Source: Methylocystis sp. KS32
GTDB taxonomy: Bacteria; Pseudomonadota; Alphaproteobacteria; Rhizobiales; Beijerinckiaceae
Direction of reading: 5' to 3'
NCBI GenBank assembly: GCA_002862095.1
Contig: PHSQ01000003.1
Location: 62,001-126,000 of the forward strand
Length of the DNA: 64,000 bases
Below, one piece after another: positions 52,089 to 61,983 of this stretch. The notes under the pieces are model-generated. The model did not search any database, had not been told where the DNA came from, and saw only the letters and a list, made by a program, of their open reading frames with translations. Every line of letters starts with the position of its first letter. Positions within the stretch are counted from its first letter, which is position 1. Both the position numbers and the translations under genes were made by a program.

Positions 52089-53081
52089 TTGAAGAGCCTT
52101 CTTGACAACAAAGACTACAAGCTACAATTCGCCGGCCATGAAACGTTTACGCTTCGTTATGGTTGGCTTATGAAGGTATTCGACGCGATAAGCGCCGCTG
52201 AAAAGGCTGAGAATACTGATCCATCGATAATATTCCACGACGATAAAACGATTGCCGACTTTGGCGTCGGGAAGAATATGGTGCAATCGATGCGTCATTG
52301 GGCTCTCGCAACCGGCACGATTGCCTCGCAGAACTTGGATGAGGCCACGACTTCACGTCTCGCAATCACGGATATCGGGCGACTCGTTTTCGGTCCGAAG
52401 GGCGATCCGTATCTCGAACACCTCGGATCGCTCTGGATTCTGCATTGGCACCTTTCTGCCCTGCCGGGGCGCTCCACGACATGGCACTGGGCGTTCAACG
52501 AACTGAACGAACCGAGTTTCGATCGCGATCTTCTGGTGTCGAGACTGATGATGCGAATCGGGCTTTTGCGCGAGGCGGGCCGTATGAAGGAATCGCGGGT
52601 GTCGGAAACGACGATCCGGCGCGACGTCGAATGTTTCGTGCGAACCTATCTGGCGAAATCGTTCTCAGGAAAGGGGCTCCATGAGGAAAATCTGGAATCG
52701 CCCTTGTCCGAGCTTTCCCTGATCCAACCGATGGGCGTCGGCGGCGGTTTTCAGTTCCGTCGCGGGCCCAAGCCGACCCTGCCCGACGAGGTCTTCCTCT
52801 ATGGGCTCGTCGAGTTCTGGCGGAATCTTTATCGGACTCGCCGGGAGTTTTCCGTCGAAGCCTTGACCCATGAGCCCGGCTCGCCGGGGCGGGTCTTCCT
52901 ATTGGACGAGGAATCCGTTGCCGAAAGGCTAGCCGCGATGCCCGATCTGACCTCGGGGGCGATTCATTGGGACGAGAGCACGGGTCTGCGACAGGTCTAT
53001 GTCAACGATCTTTCCGCGGTCAAACCGCTTCATCTTATCCGTGACCTTTACAAGGCCACGCTGCATGCGAGGGCCGCCTGA
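52089..53081 (+). CDS. sspB: DUF4007 family protein (SspB-like)
   Basis: 330 residues starting at TTG, 8 bases after GAGGG; no in-frame ATG precedes the conserved N-terminus. The DUF4007 hallmark LQFAGHETFTLRYGWLMKVF and FGVGKNMVQSMRHWALA are clear; the C-terminal part (GAIHWDESTGLRQVYVNDLS) is of the type described for the Ssp nickase. In SspABCD systems SspB nicks DNA for sulfur insertion. The stop overlaps the next start by 1 bp (TGATG). Confidence 0.82.
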   Translation: MKSLLDNKDYKLQFAGHETFTLRYGWLMKVFDAISAAEKAENTDPSIIFHDDKTIADFGVGKNMVQSMRHWALATGTIASQNLDEATTSRLAITDIGRLVFGPKGDPYLEHLGSLWILHWHLSALPGRSTTWHWAFNELNEPSFDRDLLVSRLMMRIGLLREAGRMKESRVSETTIRRDVECFVRTYLAKSFSGKGLHEENLESPLSELSLIQPMGVGGGFQFRRGPKPTLPDEVFLYGLVEFWRNLYRTRREFSVEALTHEPGSPGRVFLLDEESVAERLAAMPDLTSGAIHWDESTGLRQVYVNDLSAVKPLHLIRDLYKATLHARAA

Positions 53082-56000
53082 TGCAGACCCTTTCCGACTT
53101 CGTCCGTGTAGGCCGCCGTTTCCAGAAGGCCATCCGCGTCGATGCGGACATGGCGGACAGCGGCGCGTTGGATGGTTATGTCTTCTCGCCCTCTGCCGCG
53201 CAGATCCTCAGGCAGATGGCGACGCAGGTCGCCGAGACCGGCCAAGGGGCGTTCACGTGGACCGGCCCCTATGGCGGCGGCAAATCGAGCCTTGCCCTCG
53301 CCCTCGCGTCTCTTATCGGCGACAAGCCCAAAGAGAGGGATGTCGCACGTGGCCTGATCGGCGCTAGCACCGCGGATCAGATCACCAGAAATATCGGAGG
53401 AAGCGGGCGCATCGTCATTCCCGTGATCGGACGCCGGGCCGATCCCGAGGCCGCGATCCTGAATGCGGTCGACGAGCACGCCCCCCAGGCAAAGCGCCGG
53501 CGCAGGGACGACACGGCGCTCGGCACTCTGCGCGGGATCGCCGCCGCCAATTCAGGGGGGCTCCTGCTCCTCATCGACGAGATGGGAAAATTCCTCGAAC
53601 AGGCCTCGCGCGGCGAGGGCGACGTCTATTTCTTCCAGCAACTAGCCGAGGAGGCCTCCCGCTCCAAGGGAAAGCTGCTTGTTGTCGGCATCCTCCATCA
53701 GGCGTTCGACGACTACGCCCACAAGCTCGCCCGCGAGGTCCGTGACGAATGGCTGAAGGTGCAAGGCCGTTTTGCGGACATACCCTTGAACATCGCTGCG
53801 GAAGAGCAGATCGAACTCATATCGAAGGCGATCGAGGTCAGCGGGAAACGCCCTGAATCCAAGCAGATGAAGGCTTTCGCGGCAGCGATGCACCGCCCCC
53901 GCGGCGAAGATGCTGAGGCTTTCGCTGATCGCCTTGCGAAGTGCTGGCCACTGAGCCCTGCTGTCGCATGCCTGCTAGGTCCGCTGTCGCGGCGCCGATT
54001 TGGTCAAAGCCAGCGCAGTATCTTCGGCTTCCTGAACTCCGCAGAGCCGTTCGGATTCCAGTCGTTTCTCGGCGAGACGTCGGACACGAATGCGTTGTTC
54101 GACCTTCCTAGGCTATGGGACTACCTGAGGGCCAATCTGGAGCCGTCCATCCTCGCGTCGCCCGATGGGCACCGCTGGGCGTTGGCCGTCGACGCACTCG
54201 AACGGTGTGAAGCCCGCGGTGGCGATGCCGAGCACGTCGCCGTCGTGAAGAGCCTCGCCCTGATCGACCTCTTCAAGGAGCGTTCTGGCCTGAGCGCCTC
54301 GCAGAAGGTTCTGGAGGCCAGCCTCCCGTCAATCAAGCCGAAACGCCTGTCGGAAGTTCTGGACGCGCTTGCGGACTGGTCGATCGTCATCTTCAAGAAG
54401 CATCTTGGCGCCTATGCGATCTACGCCGGCAGTGACTTCGACATCGAAGCCGCCGTCCTTGACGCGCGCGCGAAGATGACGGGAATCGACTTCGGTCGGC
54501 TGCGGTCCGTCGCGATGCTCCAGCCCATCCTCGCGAAGCGGTTCTATCATAAAACCGGTTCTCTGCTCTGGTTCGACGTGGATATCGCGCCGCTTTCTTC
54601 TGGCGTCGAGACGATCAAGAACTTCAAGCAGGCCAACGGCTCGACCGGCTTATTCCTTCTTCTCATCGGCACGGACTCCGAAAACGATCAAAAGGCGAGA
54701 CGCATTCTTCGTGGCGCAGCGGATGTCGAATGCGGCTTCCCGATCGCGGTCGGTTGGTCGCGGGGCAACTTCGCGATTCGGGAGGCATCGCTGGAGCTTC
54801 TGGCGCTCGAAACCGTCCGCGCCGGCAGCTCGGAGTTGAACGGCGATTCCGTCGCGCGTCGCGAGGTGAGCGCCCGCATCGCCCGCGCCGCTGCGGAACT
54901 GGAGGACAAGCTGCGCGAGGCGTTCGCTTCGGCGCAGTGGAAGTCGAATGTCGAGGGCATTGACGAGAAAGCCAACGCCGCCGGCGTTGATGCGGGAGCG
55001 GCGACGCTCAATATCATGGCGTCCCGCCTCGCCGACGCTTGGTTCCACAAGAGTCCCGTGATCCACAATGAGTTGCTGAACCGTATCAAGCCGTCGAGCA
55101 ATGCGAACGCAGCACAGAAGGCGCTGTTGCGGGCGATGATCGAACATCCCCGTGAAGAGAGATTAGGGATCGACGGCTTTCCCGCCGAGGGTGGCCTCTA
55201 TGCGGCGTTGATCGAACGTCCCGGCCTGCATAGGCGCGATCCAGAGAATTCCGACACATTCCGCTTCCTGCCGCCAGAGCCTGCGAATGACAGCAGGCTG
55301 TTCGGCCTGTGGGAGATCGCGGACGAAATGGTGCGGAAGGCGACGTCCACGCAAATCCCGATGGCCGGGATCTTCTCGAAATGGAAGGACAGGCCGTTCG
55401 GCGTTCGGGACGGACTCCTCCCCGTGCTTGGTGTCGCTTTCATCATGTCGCGCCTCGAGCATCTGTCGATCTATCTGGACGGCGTCTATCAGGTTCGCAT
55501 GACGACCATGGTCATCGATCGGCTCATGCAAGACCCGGACGCCGTCAAGCTGCGCTGGAGCGAGCTTTCGGATGTCCAACGGACAGCGTTGAGCGGCCTC
55601 GCGGATCTGGTCGCCCAGAACAACGGGTTCGATCCTGGCCTGACTTGCCCGTCGCCACTGGATATCGCCAAGGGGCTCGTTCGGTTGGTGAACGATCTAG
55701 CTCCGTGGGTTCTGAAGACGACGACGCTTCCGCTGGAAGCCACTCAGGTGAGAAACCTAGGCAAGACGGCGAACGACCCCAACAAGTTCCTTCTCGACGA
55801 TCTCCCTGCTGTTCTGGGCGACGAGGTCAAGTTCGATGATCCATCGCAGATGGTCGCCTTCGTGAACAAGGGGTTGACCGCACTTTTGCGAGCCTACCCA
55901 GACATGATGATGGACCTCGAAACGGTCATGCTTCAGGAGCTTCGGGTGCGGGCGCGGACGCCTGAGGCGATCGCAGACCTCAAGGAACGGGCAAAGACGG

Positions 56001-56479
56001 TTCGCAGCCTTACCGGCAACTATCGTCTTGACGCCTTCGCCACCCGCCTGATGACCTATGATCTCGCCTCGGGAAATATAGAGTCGATAGAGGGCATTGT
56101 CGCCCTCGCCGCCAACAAGCCGACGCGCGATTGGTTGGACCGCGATGTCGATCACGCGCGCATCGAACTCGCGTCGCTGGCGCAGGAGTTCGTCAAGGCC
56201 GAGGGCTTCGCCCATGTGAAGGGCCGCAAGGATCGACGCCTCAGTCTTGCGATCTATTCGTCCGACCCGCGTAAGGACGCCCCTGTCCACGCCGAGGCGG
56301 ACATTTCGACCGAGGAGAACCAACAGGTAGCCGCGTTGGCTCAGGAAATCCTCGAGCTTTTTGAAAAGAGGAAAGTCAGTCGGGACTTGGCGTTCGCGGT
56401 CGTGGCGGAACTCGGTGCGACGTTTGCCGAGCCCGTTGCAATCGCGCCAGTGGGTAAGGCTAAGAGGAAATCCGCATGA
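53081..56479 (+). CDS. sspC: Large P-loop ATPase (SspC-like)
   Basis: 1,132 residues. Walker A TGPYGGGKSSLALALAS (about 61-76) and Walker B SGGLLLLIDEMGKFLEQ (about 160) lie in the N-terminal quarter; the rest is helical with no second ATPase site. Gene position between DUF4007 and the PP-loop enzyme marks it as the SspC-type energy component of the phosphorothioation machine. Longer than the SspC proteins I recall, so accessory domains may be present. The stop overlaps the next start (ATGA). Confidence 0.78.
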   Translation: MQTLSDFVRVGRRFQKAIRVDADMADSGALDGYVFSPSAAQILRQMATQVAETGQGAFTWTGPYGGGKSSLALALASLIGDKPKERDVARGLIGASTADQITRNIGGSGRIVIPVIGRRADPEAAILNAVDEHAPQAKRRRRDDTALGTLRGIAAANSGGLLLLIDEMGKFLEQASRGEGDVYFFQQLAEEASRSKGKLLVVGILHQAFDDYAHKLAREVRDEWLKVQGRFADIPLNIAAEEQIELISKAIEVSGKRPESKQMKAFAAAMHRPRGEDAEAFADRLAKCWPLSPAVACLLGPLSRRRFGQSQRSIFGFLNSAEPFGFQSFLGETSDTNALFDLPRLWDYLRANLEPSILASPDGHRWALAVDALERCEARGGDAEHVAVVKSLALIDLFKERSGLSASQKVLEASLPSIKPKRLSEVLDALADWSIVIFKKHLGAYAIYAGSDFDIEAAVLDARAKMTGIDFGRLRSVAMLQPILAKRFYHKTGSLLWFDVDIAPLSSGVETIKNFKQANGSTGLFLLLIGTDSENDQKARRILRGAADVECGFPIAVGWSRGNFAIREASLELLALETVRAGSSELNGDSVARREVSARIARAAAELEDKLREAFASAQWKSNVEGIDEKANAAGVDAGAATLNIMASRLADAWFHKSPVIHNELLNRIKPSSNANAAQKALLRAMIEHPREERLGIDGFPAEGGLYAALIERPGLHRRDPENSDTFRFLPPEPANDSRLFGLWEIADEMVRKATSTQIPMAGIFSKWKDRPFGVRDGLLPVLGVAFIMSRLEHLSIYLDGVYQVRMTTMVIDRLMQDPDAVKLRWSELSDVQRTALSGLADLVAQNNGFDPGLTCPSPLDIAKGLVRLVNDLAPWVLKTTTLPLEATQVRNLGKTANDPNKFLLDDLPAVLGDEVKFDDPSQMVAFVNKGLTALLRAYPDMMMDLETVMLQELRVRARTPEAIADLKERAKTVRSLTGNYRLDAFATRLMTYDLASGNIESIEGIVALAANKPTRDWLDRDVDHARIELASLAQEFVKAEGFAHVKGRKDRRLSLAIYSSDPRKDAPVHAEADISTEENQQVAALAQEILELFEKRKVSRDLAFAVVAELGATFAEPVAIAPVGKAKRKSA

Positions 56480-57306
56480 CGGAGCGGCATGTCTTGGGTC
56501 TGTCTGGAGGGCGCGACAGTGCGGCGCTCGCCATCTTCATGCGCCAGAACCATCCCGAGATCGACCTCGAATACTTCTTCACAGACACCGGCAAGGAGCT
56601 GCCCGAGGTCTACGAATTCCTTGGGCGCCTCGAGGGATTCCTTGGCAAGCCGGTGATCCGACTGAACCCCGACCGGGACTTCGACTTCTGGCTGACGCAA
56701 TACAAGAGCTTCCTCCCGTCGCCGAAAACCAGATGGTGCACGCGGCAGCTCAAGATCCGGCCCTTCGAGCAATGGGTGCGTCCGTCATTGGAGGCGGGCG
56801 ACAAGGTGACGAGCTATGTCGCGATCCGCGCGGACGAGGACTACCGCGAGGGTTACACGTCGACACACATCAACCTTTCGGTCCGCTTGCCGTTCCGAGA
56901 AGCCGGCATCGACAAGCCGCATGTTATCGAGATTCTTGAGGCGTCAGGCGTCGGTTTGCCGGACTACTATCGTTGGCGCTCCCGCAGCGGCTGCACTTTC
57001 TGCTTCTATCAGCAGAAGATCGAATGGGTGCGACTCATGACAGAGCATCCCGAGGCCTTCGACGATGCCAAGACCTACGAGAAGAACGCCGTCGAACACG
57101 GCTCACCCTTCACTTGGTCGCAGGGCGAGTCCCTAGAGGACATGGCGCGCCCTGAGCGCATCGCGGAGATACGCGCCGACCACGAACGACGCCTCGAACG
57201 CCTACGCAACAGGGTCAAGCCGAACCCCTTGCGCGCCGTCCCGGAGATGATGGACATCGACGAAATCTATGGACAGGCTAAGGTGTGCATCGCCTGTCAT
57301 AAGTGA
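56476..57306 (+). CDS. sspD: PAPS-reductase/PP-loop enzyme (SspD/DndC-like)
   Basis: 276 residues. PP-loop SGGRDSAA (10-17) for adenylation. Three cysteine sites, WCTRQLKI, SGCTFCFYQQ and CIACHK at the C-terminus, are suited to an Fe-S cluster as in DndC. It activates the phosphate backbone for sulfur transfer from the desulfurase. Last gene of the plus-strand Ssp operon, ending 4 bp from the convergent helicase gene. Confidence 0.88.
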   Translation: MTERHVLGLSGGRDSAALAIFMRQNHPEIDLEYFFTDTGKELPEVYEFLGRLEGFLGKPVIRLNPDRDFDFWLTQYKSFLPSPKTRWCTRQLKIRPFEQWVRPSLEAGDKVTSYVAIRADEDYREGYTSTHINLSVRLPFREAGIDKPHVIEILEASGVGLPDYYRWRSRSGCTFCFYQQKIEWVRLMTEHPEAFDDAKTYEKNAVEHGSPFTWSQGESLEDMARPERIAEIRADHERRLERLRNRVKPNPLRAVPEMMDIDEIYGQAKVCIACHK

Positions 57307-57310
57307 CGCG

Positions 57311-59479
57311 CTAAATCATGTGCTCAAGATCATATTTCCTTAACGTTGGCCCGAGAACCCCATAGGCTTCGGCCCGGTTCAGCGAAAGCTTGGAGAACTC
57401 CGCTACTCGCGACAATTCTGATTTTACTAGGTTCTTTGCGTAGTCCGACTCGTCTTCCTGTCCTTCCGGCAGAATGACAATGAAGTCGTGGATTGTCGCC
57501 ATTTCCTTCCCGGGAGAGCGTCTCAGGATTCTGCCGCGCCGCTGAATGAATTGGCGTGGATCACGCGAGCTAGCTAGGATGTAGGCGGAACCGCAAGCCG
57601 GCACGTCGATGCCTTCGTCCAGGCACCGAATCGCTACCATCGCATCAATAATACCGAGTCTGAAATTCTCAAGGATTTTCTCGCGGTCCGTTCGGGATTC
57701 GCGCGAAGTGAACCGGGAAACGTCCCATCCCTTACGGTGAAGACGGGAACTGATCGCTTCAACTTGTCGCTGAACCATTAGCGTGCTCTGATCGGCGCTC
57801 CCTCTATCCTCATCATCCGTTTCGACCGTCCCGTCCCCGCAATAAAATAAACTGTGCGGGGTCGGCTTAACGCCATCAAGAACTTTGTCCAATGCGGCAA
57901 GTTTATTCGTTGCGGAACCCACAAGTCTCGCGCGCCGCATTAGCAACCCTGTAAGTTGCGTATTGCTGCCGACAGCGCTCGAACTTTGTAGGCGCGCAAA
58001 AAGACGCCCGATCTGGTCGGAGAGTGACACGAACTCCTCCGCCTCCGATTCCGTGAGCATCACAAGGTGCGGATGGTACATGTAAGGGGTAAGAACCTTG
58101 TCCTTAATGGCCTGTTCTAACGTGTAGCGGTAGACGGTCTCACCGTAGAATCCCGCCAATCGATCGTTTCGCTCCTCGTCGAGATAATGATCCGGCGTCG
58201 CAGACAAACCGATGCGATATTTCGCATGTTCGGGTAAGAAGCCTTCGTATGCCCTAGAGGTGTGATGATGACACTCGTCTCCGATCCACAGGAGGCGATT
58301 TCCCTTGAGTTGCTTGAGGCTATCTTGGAACTCAGAGTTTTTCAGCGTTCGATTGACAACCACTATCGCTGCGAATTTACAAATGCCCATGACTAATTCA
58401 TGAACCGCGTTGCGTAGCTTGTCATGCCACATCTCGCGCGAGACGTAACAACGGATCGGATTAATATTGAATTCCGAGAGGATATCCACCCATTGGTCCG
58501 CCAGATTTTGGTAGGGGACTGCTATGATGCACGCGAGGCCATCGATCTTCTCGGACAACTTCACAACGGCGTGAATCGCTGTAATGGTCTTTCCCGCACC
58601 AGTGGCAAGATCAAAGACCCCTTGAAAGTCTCCCTTGGCCTTCCATGCTTCCAACGCTTCAATCTGATGCCGCTTCATATTGAACGGTTGCCCGTTTATG
58701 ACCTTGGGATCTCGCGGCTTAGATGATGCCGAAATCGTGGCCCCCCGAACTTTCTCCCGCACGCGCGCCGCTATCGCGATCTCAATTTCGGGATCAGGCG
58801 TATAGCGCAGATCGCGGGCAACAGAGATGAGTCGTTCCTTGACGGCATCAGGAATATCGATAACGCACGTTGCCGGACTTTGGTTGCTCCACAGGCGTTC
58901 AAAGCTCTCAATGTGCGGCGTGGTGTAATCCGCAAGTTCAGGACGCCACATCGGAAATACATTGATCGATTCGTAGTTGAACGCTGGCAATAGCGCATGC
59001 GTACTTTCATTGGCGGAGCCCGAAAAAACAATTCTGTCGCCTACCTCATCGCCAATTATTCCTATCTTGTCATGATACATACCGCGCTCGCGCAGGGCAA
59101 TCTTCACATCCAAGCGTCCATGGGCAACAAGCCAAGCGAGCGTCTCAAAGCGGTTTTGAAAAAGCTCGTCACTGACGTTCGATATAAAACCAAGCAACTC
59201 GACGCCAATTTTTTCGGATATTTCGCGCTGGCGGTATCCGTCAGAAATCGCATCGAGATCTTCATCATCGGAAAACGCTCCAAGAACCAAGCGCACTCGA
59301 CCGCCATTTTTTACGAATGTCGAAAGCGCTTGCGCTGCGTAACTGATTGTCGATGCCGAAAAGAAGCCGACGGCGCGGTCATACCGGTTTGCTACCGATA
59401 GCGTCGGGATATAGAAATCCTCTAGAATGTTATCGAGGTCAGACTTATAGACGCCTTTGTATGGCAGGTCGCGCAACAT
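57311..59479 (-). CDS. PLD-nuclease domain fused to DEAH-box (SF2) helicase
   Basis: 722 residues. Residues about 1-165: a phospholipase-D-like domain with one HKD-type motif (MYHDKIGIIG, His136/Lys138, then FSGSANEST). Residues about 265-690: SF2 helicase with Walker A ATGAGKT (292-298), DECH (401-404), SATPDHY and motif VI QRRGRILRRSPGK. A single HKD half-site suggests dimeric cleavage. Lower GC than the Ssp genes. Starts directly after the upstream gene's stop. Similar proteins are annotated as phosphorothioation-system restriction enzymes; likely the cutter of unmodified DNA. Confidence 0.85.
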   Translation of the reverse strand: MLRDLPYKGVYKSDLDNILEDFYIPTLSVANRYDRAVGFFSASTISYAAQALSTFVKNGGRVRLVLGAFSDDEDLDAISDGYRQREISEKIGVELLGFISNVSDELFQNRFETLAWLVAHGRLDVKIALRERGMYHDKIGIIGDEVGDRIVFSGSANESTHALLPAFNYESINVFPMWRPELADYTTPHIESFERLWSNQSPATCVIDIPDAVKERLISVARDLRYTPDPEIEIAIAARVREKVRGATISASSKPRDPKVINGQPFNMKRHQIEALEAWKAKGDFQGVFDLATGAGKTITAIHAVVKLSEKIDGLACIIAVPYQNLADQWVDILSEFNINPIRCYVSREMWHDKLRNAVHELVMGICKFAAIVVVNRTLKNSEFQDSLKQLKGNRLLWIGDECHHHTSRAYEGFLPEHAKYRIGLSATPDHYLDEERNDRLAGFYGETVYRYTLEQAIKDKVLTPYMYHPHLVMLTESEAEEFVSLSDQIGRLFARLQSSSAVGSNTQLTGLLMRRARLVGSATNKLAALDKVLDGVKPTPHSLFYCGDGTVETDDEDRGSADQSTLMVQRQVEAISSRLHRKGWDVSRFTSRESRTDREKILENFRLGIIDAMVAIRCLDEGIDVPACGSAYILASSRDPRQFIQRRGRILRRSPGKEMATIHDFIVILPEGQEDESDYAKNLVKSELSRVAEFSKLSLNRAEAYGVLGPTLRKYDLEHMI

Positions 59480-59953
59480 CTAGAATACAATCCCTGAAAC
59501 ATCCGGCTCGCTGTTTTCGACATCCAGATACCCGCATTTCAAAAGCAGCTCCGAAATATCCCGGTCTGGGTATTCTCCGCCGCTCCGAAGCATCACGTCG
59601 CGCAGGATTTGAAGGCCGCCGTTCGCATACTCCTCGAAGATCTCCGCACAGCGGCCCTCTTCACCGTCCTTGAGTATCTCCGGGTCTTTGGTTTCGGCGA
59701 GGGCGATGAGCCAGATCAGATCCTCGGCGTCGCCTCGTTCAAACTGTTGATAGGATACGTCCTCAACGCCGGCGTCGCGGTCGAGGGGAATGCGCCTTCC
59801 CTCGGAATATCCCAGCAACGCAGCAAAACATAGAAGCTCGCGTATCGTCGGGAAGAGCGTGCCGGAGGCACCGGGAGGCCTATGCACCGCGAGGCGTTGA
59901 ACCATGTCCTCATGGCTGCGGCTTCTGTTGATGTTCGGCGAGCGGCCAGTCAT
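59480..59953 (-). CDS. Small Dnd-associated-type protein
   Basis: 157 residues. RSHEDMVQRLAVHRP, LFPTIRELLCFAALLGYSEG and AEIFEEYANGGLQILRDVML fit the pattern I recall for 'DNA phosphorothioation-associated protein 4'. No catalytic motif. Its start overlaps the upstream ATPase stop (ATGA) and its stop touches the helicase start, so the three are translationally coupled. Probably a structural or adaptor subunit. Confidence 0.65.
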   Translation of the reverse strand: MTGRSPNINRSRSHEDMVQRLAVHRPPGASGTLFPTIRELLCFAALLGYSEGRRIPLDRDAGVEDVSYQQFERGDAEDLIWLIALAETKDPEILKDGEEGRCAEIFEEYANGGLQILRDVMLRSGGEYPDRDISELLLKCGYLDVENSEPDVSGIVF

Positions 59954-61983
59954 TGAACAGCGACCTCCACGACCTTTGTGCCGTCAAAATTAGAGTCGAA
60001 TATGGCGGTCTTGAAGTCTTTGCCATGAAGGTAGCGGATTTCTTGCTTTCGGTCTCCGACGGAGTCCTTGTTATGGCGCACCAGCAAGAATTCGGCCCCA
60101 ATGTGATCTTGGAGCGCGTCAAGCACCTCTTTGGACCCCTGCGACCGGGACACCAACAAGACGACCTGGCGGGCCATCTTGGGAATGAACAGCGCAGTCG
60201 TGGTCCGGTAATCCTCATCTAGCTGGCCAAATGGCGAGTCTAGGACGAGCGGCGCTATTGTGCCGGGCAATAGTTTGTAATCGCTTGCGTTCTTCCGAAT
60301 CTTCGCGAACTCAACCAACGCTGCGGTAAAGGCGAGTCCTAAAAGTTGATTTTCGCCGCTCGATTTGGGAAGGGCTTTTCCCTCGTTGTTGACGAGGCTA
60401 ATCATATAATCGTTCGTCATCCGAAGCGTGAGAACCTTGCGCGTAGTGGCCTCTAGAACCTTCTTGATCCCGGCGCGCAGCACCTTTCTGGCGACGTCTT
60501 CCTCCTTGATTAGATGCGATTCCAAGGTGTCCTTAATGGACTCGCAGAGATTCCGCCGGCGAGCATATACGGCGGTCTGCTGATCCTGTTGTGCAAGCTC
60601 GTTTATTTCACGATCAAACTGAGCCTTCTTTTTTTCCGAGTCATCAATGCTGCTTTTAAGAGAGCCGATCTGGCGGTCGATCAAGGACAATGTCGATCGG
60701 AGTTCTGAACGCCGCATTTCTCGTGACGCGATGTCCTCGAAATTTATCCCTTTAAGTTTATCATGGATTTCGCCTAGCTGCGCCTCGTTAATTGCGGCTT
60801 CTTCATTGGCTCCCGCCAACCGCTCTTTTGCCTTGATGAGTCGGTTCGGCGCTTTCGCCCTCTCGGTTCTCAGACTGCTCAAGCGCGCGCGGACTTTCGC
60901 GATCCGGTCGCGCATGACTTGGTTTGCTGCTTTGTCTAGGAGGCGGGAGACTCGTTCTGTGGCCGAACTGCCAGGCTCGAGATGGGCGCCGCAGATGCAT
61001 GTCTGATCGGCCAATATGTCCTTCACAAACTCCTCGTTGTATGGTGAAGGGATACGTCCACGGTGTTTCTTGTCGTCCAGGAAAGCGAATGTCTGCTCGG
61101 TGATTTTCTTCGAGACGATGAACCGTCCGTTCTCGCCCAACCATCTGTAGACCTCATCCGAAGCTTCCTTCTGCCGCTTCTCAATTCGTTTGCGTTGCTC
61201 GTCAAGCCGATCGCGGCTGCGCTGTAGCTCTTTGGCGGCTTCTGTGTTCCTGAGCTTTTCTTCAATGTCACTGATTTGTGTTTCGGTAAGTAGGCGCTCG
61301 TTTTCCAAGCGTTTGACATCTTCGGACGCCAGACCGATCTGCGTCGTCAGTGTGTCGATGCTGGAATTGAGTTCGGAGATCCGCGTCGTGGCCGGAGTGG
61401 AAGGTATTTGCTTCCTAAACTGGCCCGAGACGGCTTGAAGGTCATCGATCACCATTTCTATGAGGGAGCATCCTAGAATGTCGCGCACTGCGCTTTTTAT
61501 CGAGCCGGTTTTGCTCTCGCCCAGAAAGATTTCCGCATGCTCCCCATCGAACAAGAAATGGGAGGCCATATCTCGGGGAATGACAGAATTGATAAATGTG
61601 TCCGGGGCAGCGATGTCGATCTGGCTGCCGCAGTCTATGCGGGCCACGATAAAAGTCCGACGCTCGATCGCCGACGGGCCCGCGATGAAGTACCGCTTTG
61701 CGATATAATAACTATTGTTGTGTTCAAACAGGACTTCGACACATGCGGTCGTCCGACCTTCTCGTATTGCATCGTAGTTAAGTATGTCTTCTCTTTTCTC
61801 GAACCGATCCGTTGTTGTGCCGTAAAAGCACCATAACAGCGCGTTCAATAATGTGGTCTTTCCGACGCCGTTCTCCGCGTAGATGAGCGTGACGCTTTTA
61901 TTCTCGTCCGTCGAAAACTTGATGACGCTCTCGCGATAGAAACACCTGAAATCGGTGAGGCGAATTTCTTCAAGAACCATTTT
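59950..61983 (-). CDS. DndD/SMC-like ATPase with zinc hook
   Basis: 677 residues from the ATG giving MVLEEIRLTDFRCFYRESVI, with GGGAGG nine bases upstream. Walker A YAENGVGKTTLLNAL (about 34-48), long coiled coil with a CxxC hook (TCICGAHLEPG, about 327), ABC signature SGENQLLGLAFTAALVEF and Walker B PLVLDSPFGQLDEDYR. Resembles DndD, the ATPase of double-strand phosphorothioation, and Rad50/RecF proteins. Located in the opposed operon, it more likely serves the restriction side here. Confidence 0.83.
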   Translation of the reverse strand, partial: KMVLEEIRLTDFRCFYRESVIKFSTDENKSVTLIYAENGVGKTTLLNALLWCFYGTTTDRFEKREDILNYDAIREGRTTACVEVLFEHNNSYYIAKRYFIAGPSAIERRTFIVARIDCGSQIDIAAPDTFINSVIPRDMASHFLFDGEHAEIFLGESKTGSIKSAVRDILGCSLIEMVIDDLQAVSGQFRKQIPSTPATTRISELNSSIDTLTTQIGLASEDVKRLENERLLTETQISDIEEKLRNTEAAKELQRSRDRLDEQRKRIEKRQKEASDEVYRWLGENGRFIVSKKITEQTFAFLDDKKHRGRIPSPYNEEFVKDILADQTCICGAHLEPGSSATERVSRLLDKAANQVMRDRIAKVRARLSSLRTERAKAPNRLIKAKERLAGANEEAAINEAQLGEIHDKLKGINFEDIASREMRRSELRSTLSLIDRQIGSLKSSIDDSEKKKAQFDREINELAQQDQQTAVYARRRNLCESIKDTLESHLIKEEDVARKVLRAGIKKVLEATTRKVLTLRMTNDYMISLVNNEGKALPKSSGENQLLGLAFTAALVEFAKIRKNASDYKLLPGTIAPLVLDSPFGQLDEDYRTTTALFIPKMARQVVLLVSRSQGSKEVLDALQDHIGAEFLLVRHNKDSVGDRKQEIRYLHGKDFKTAIFDSNFDGTKVVEVAVQ

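Noticed and set aside
52089..57306. Locus considered as BREX or DISARM
   Set aside because: No PglZ, BrxC-type or DISARM helicase/PLD pair set is present; desulfurase, DUF4007 and PP-loop genes point to phosphorothioation.
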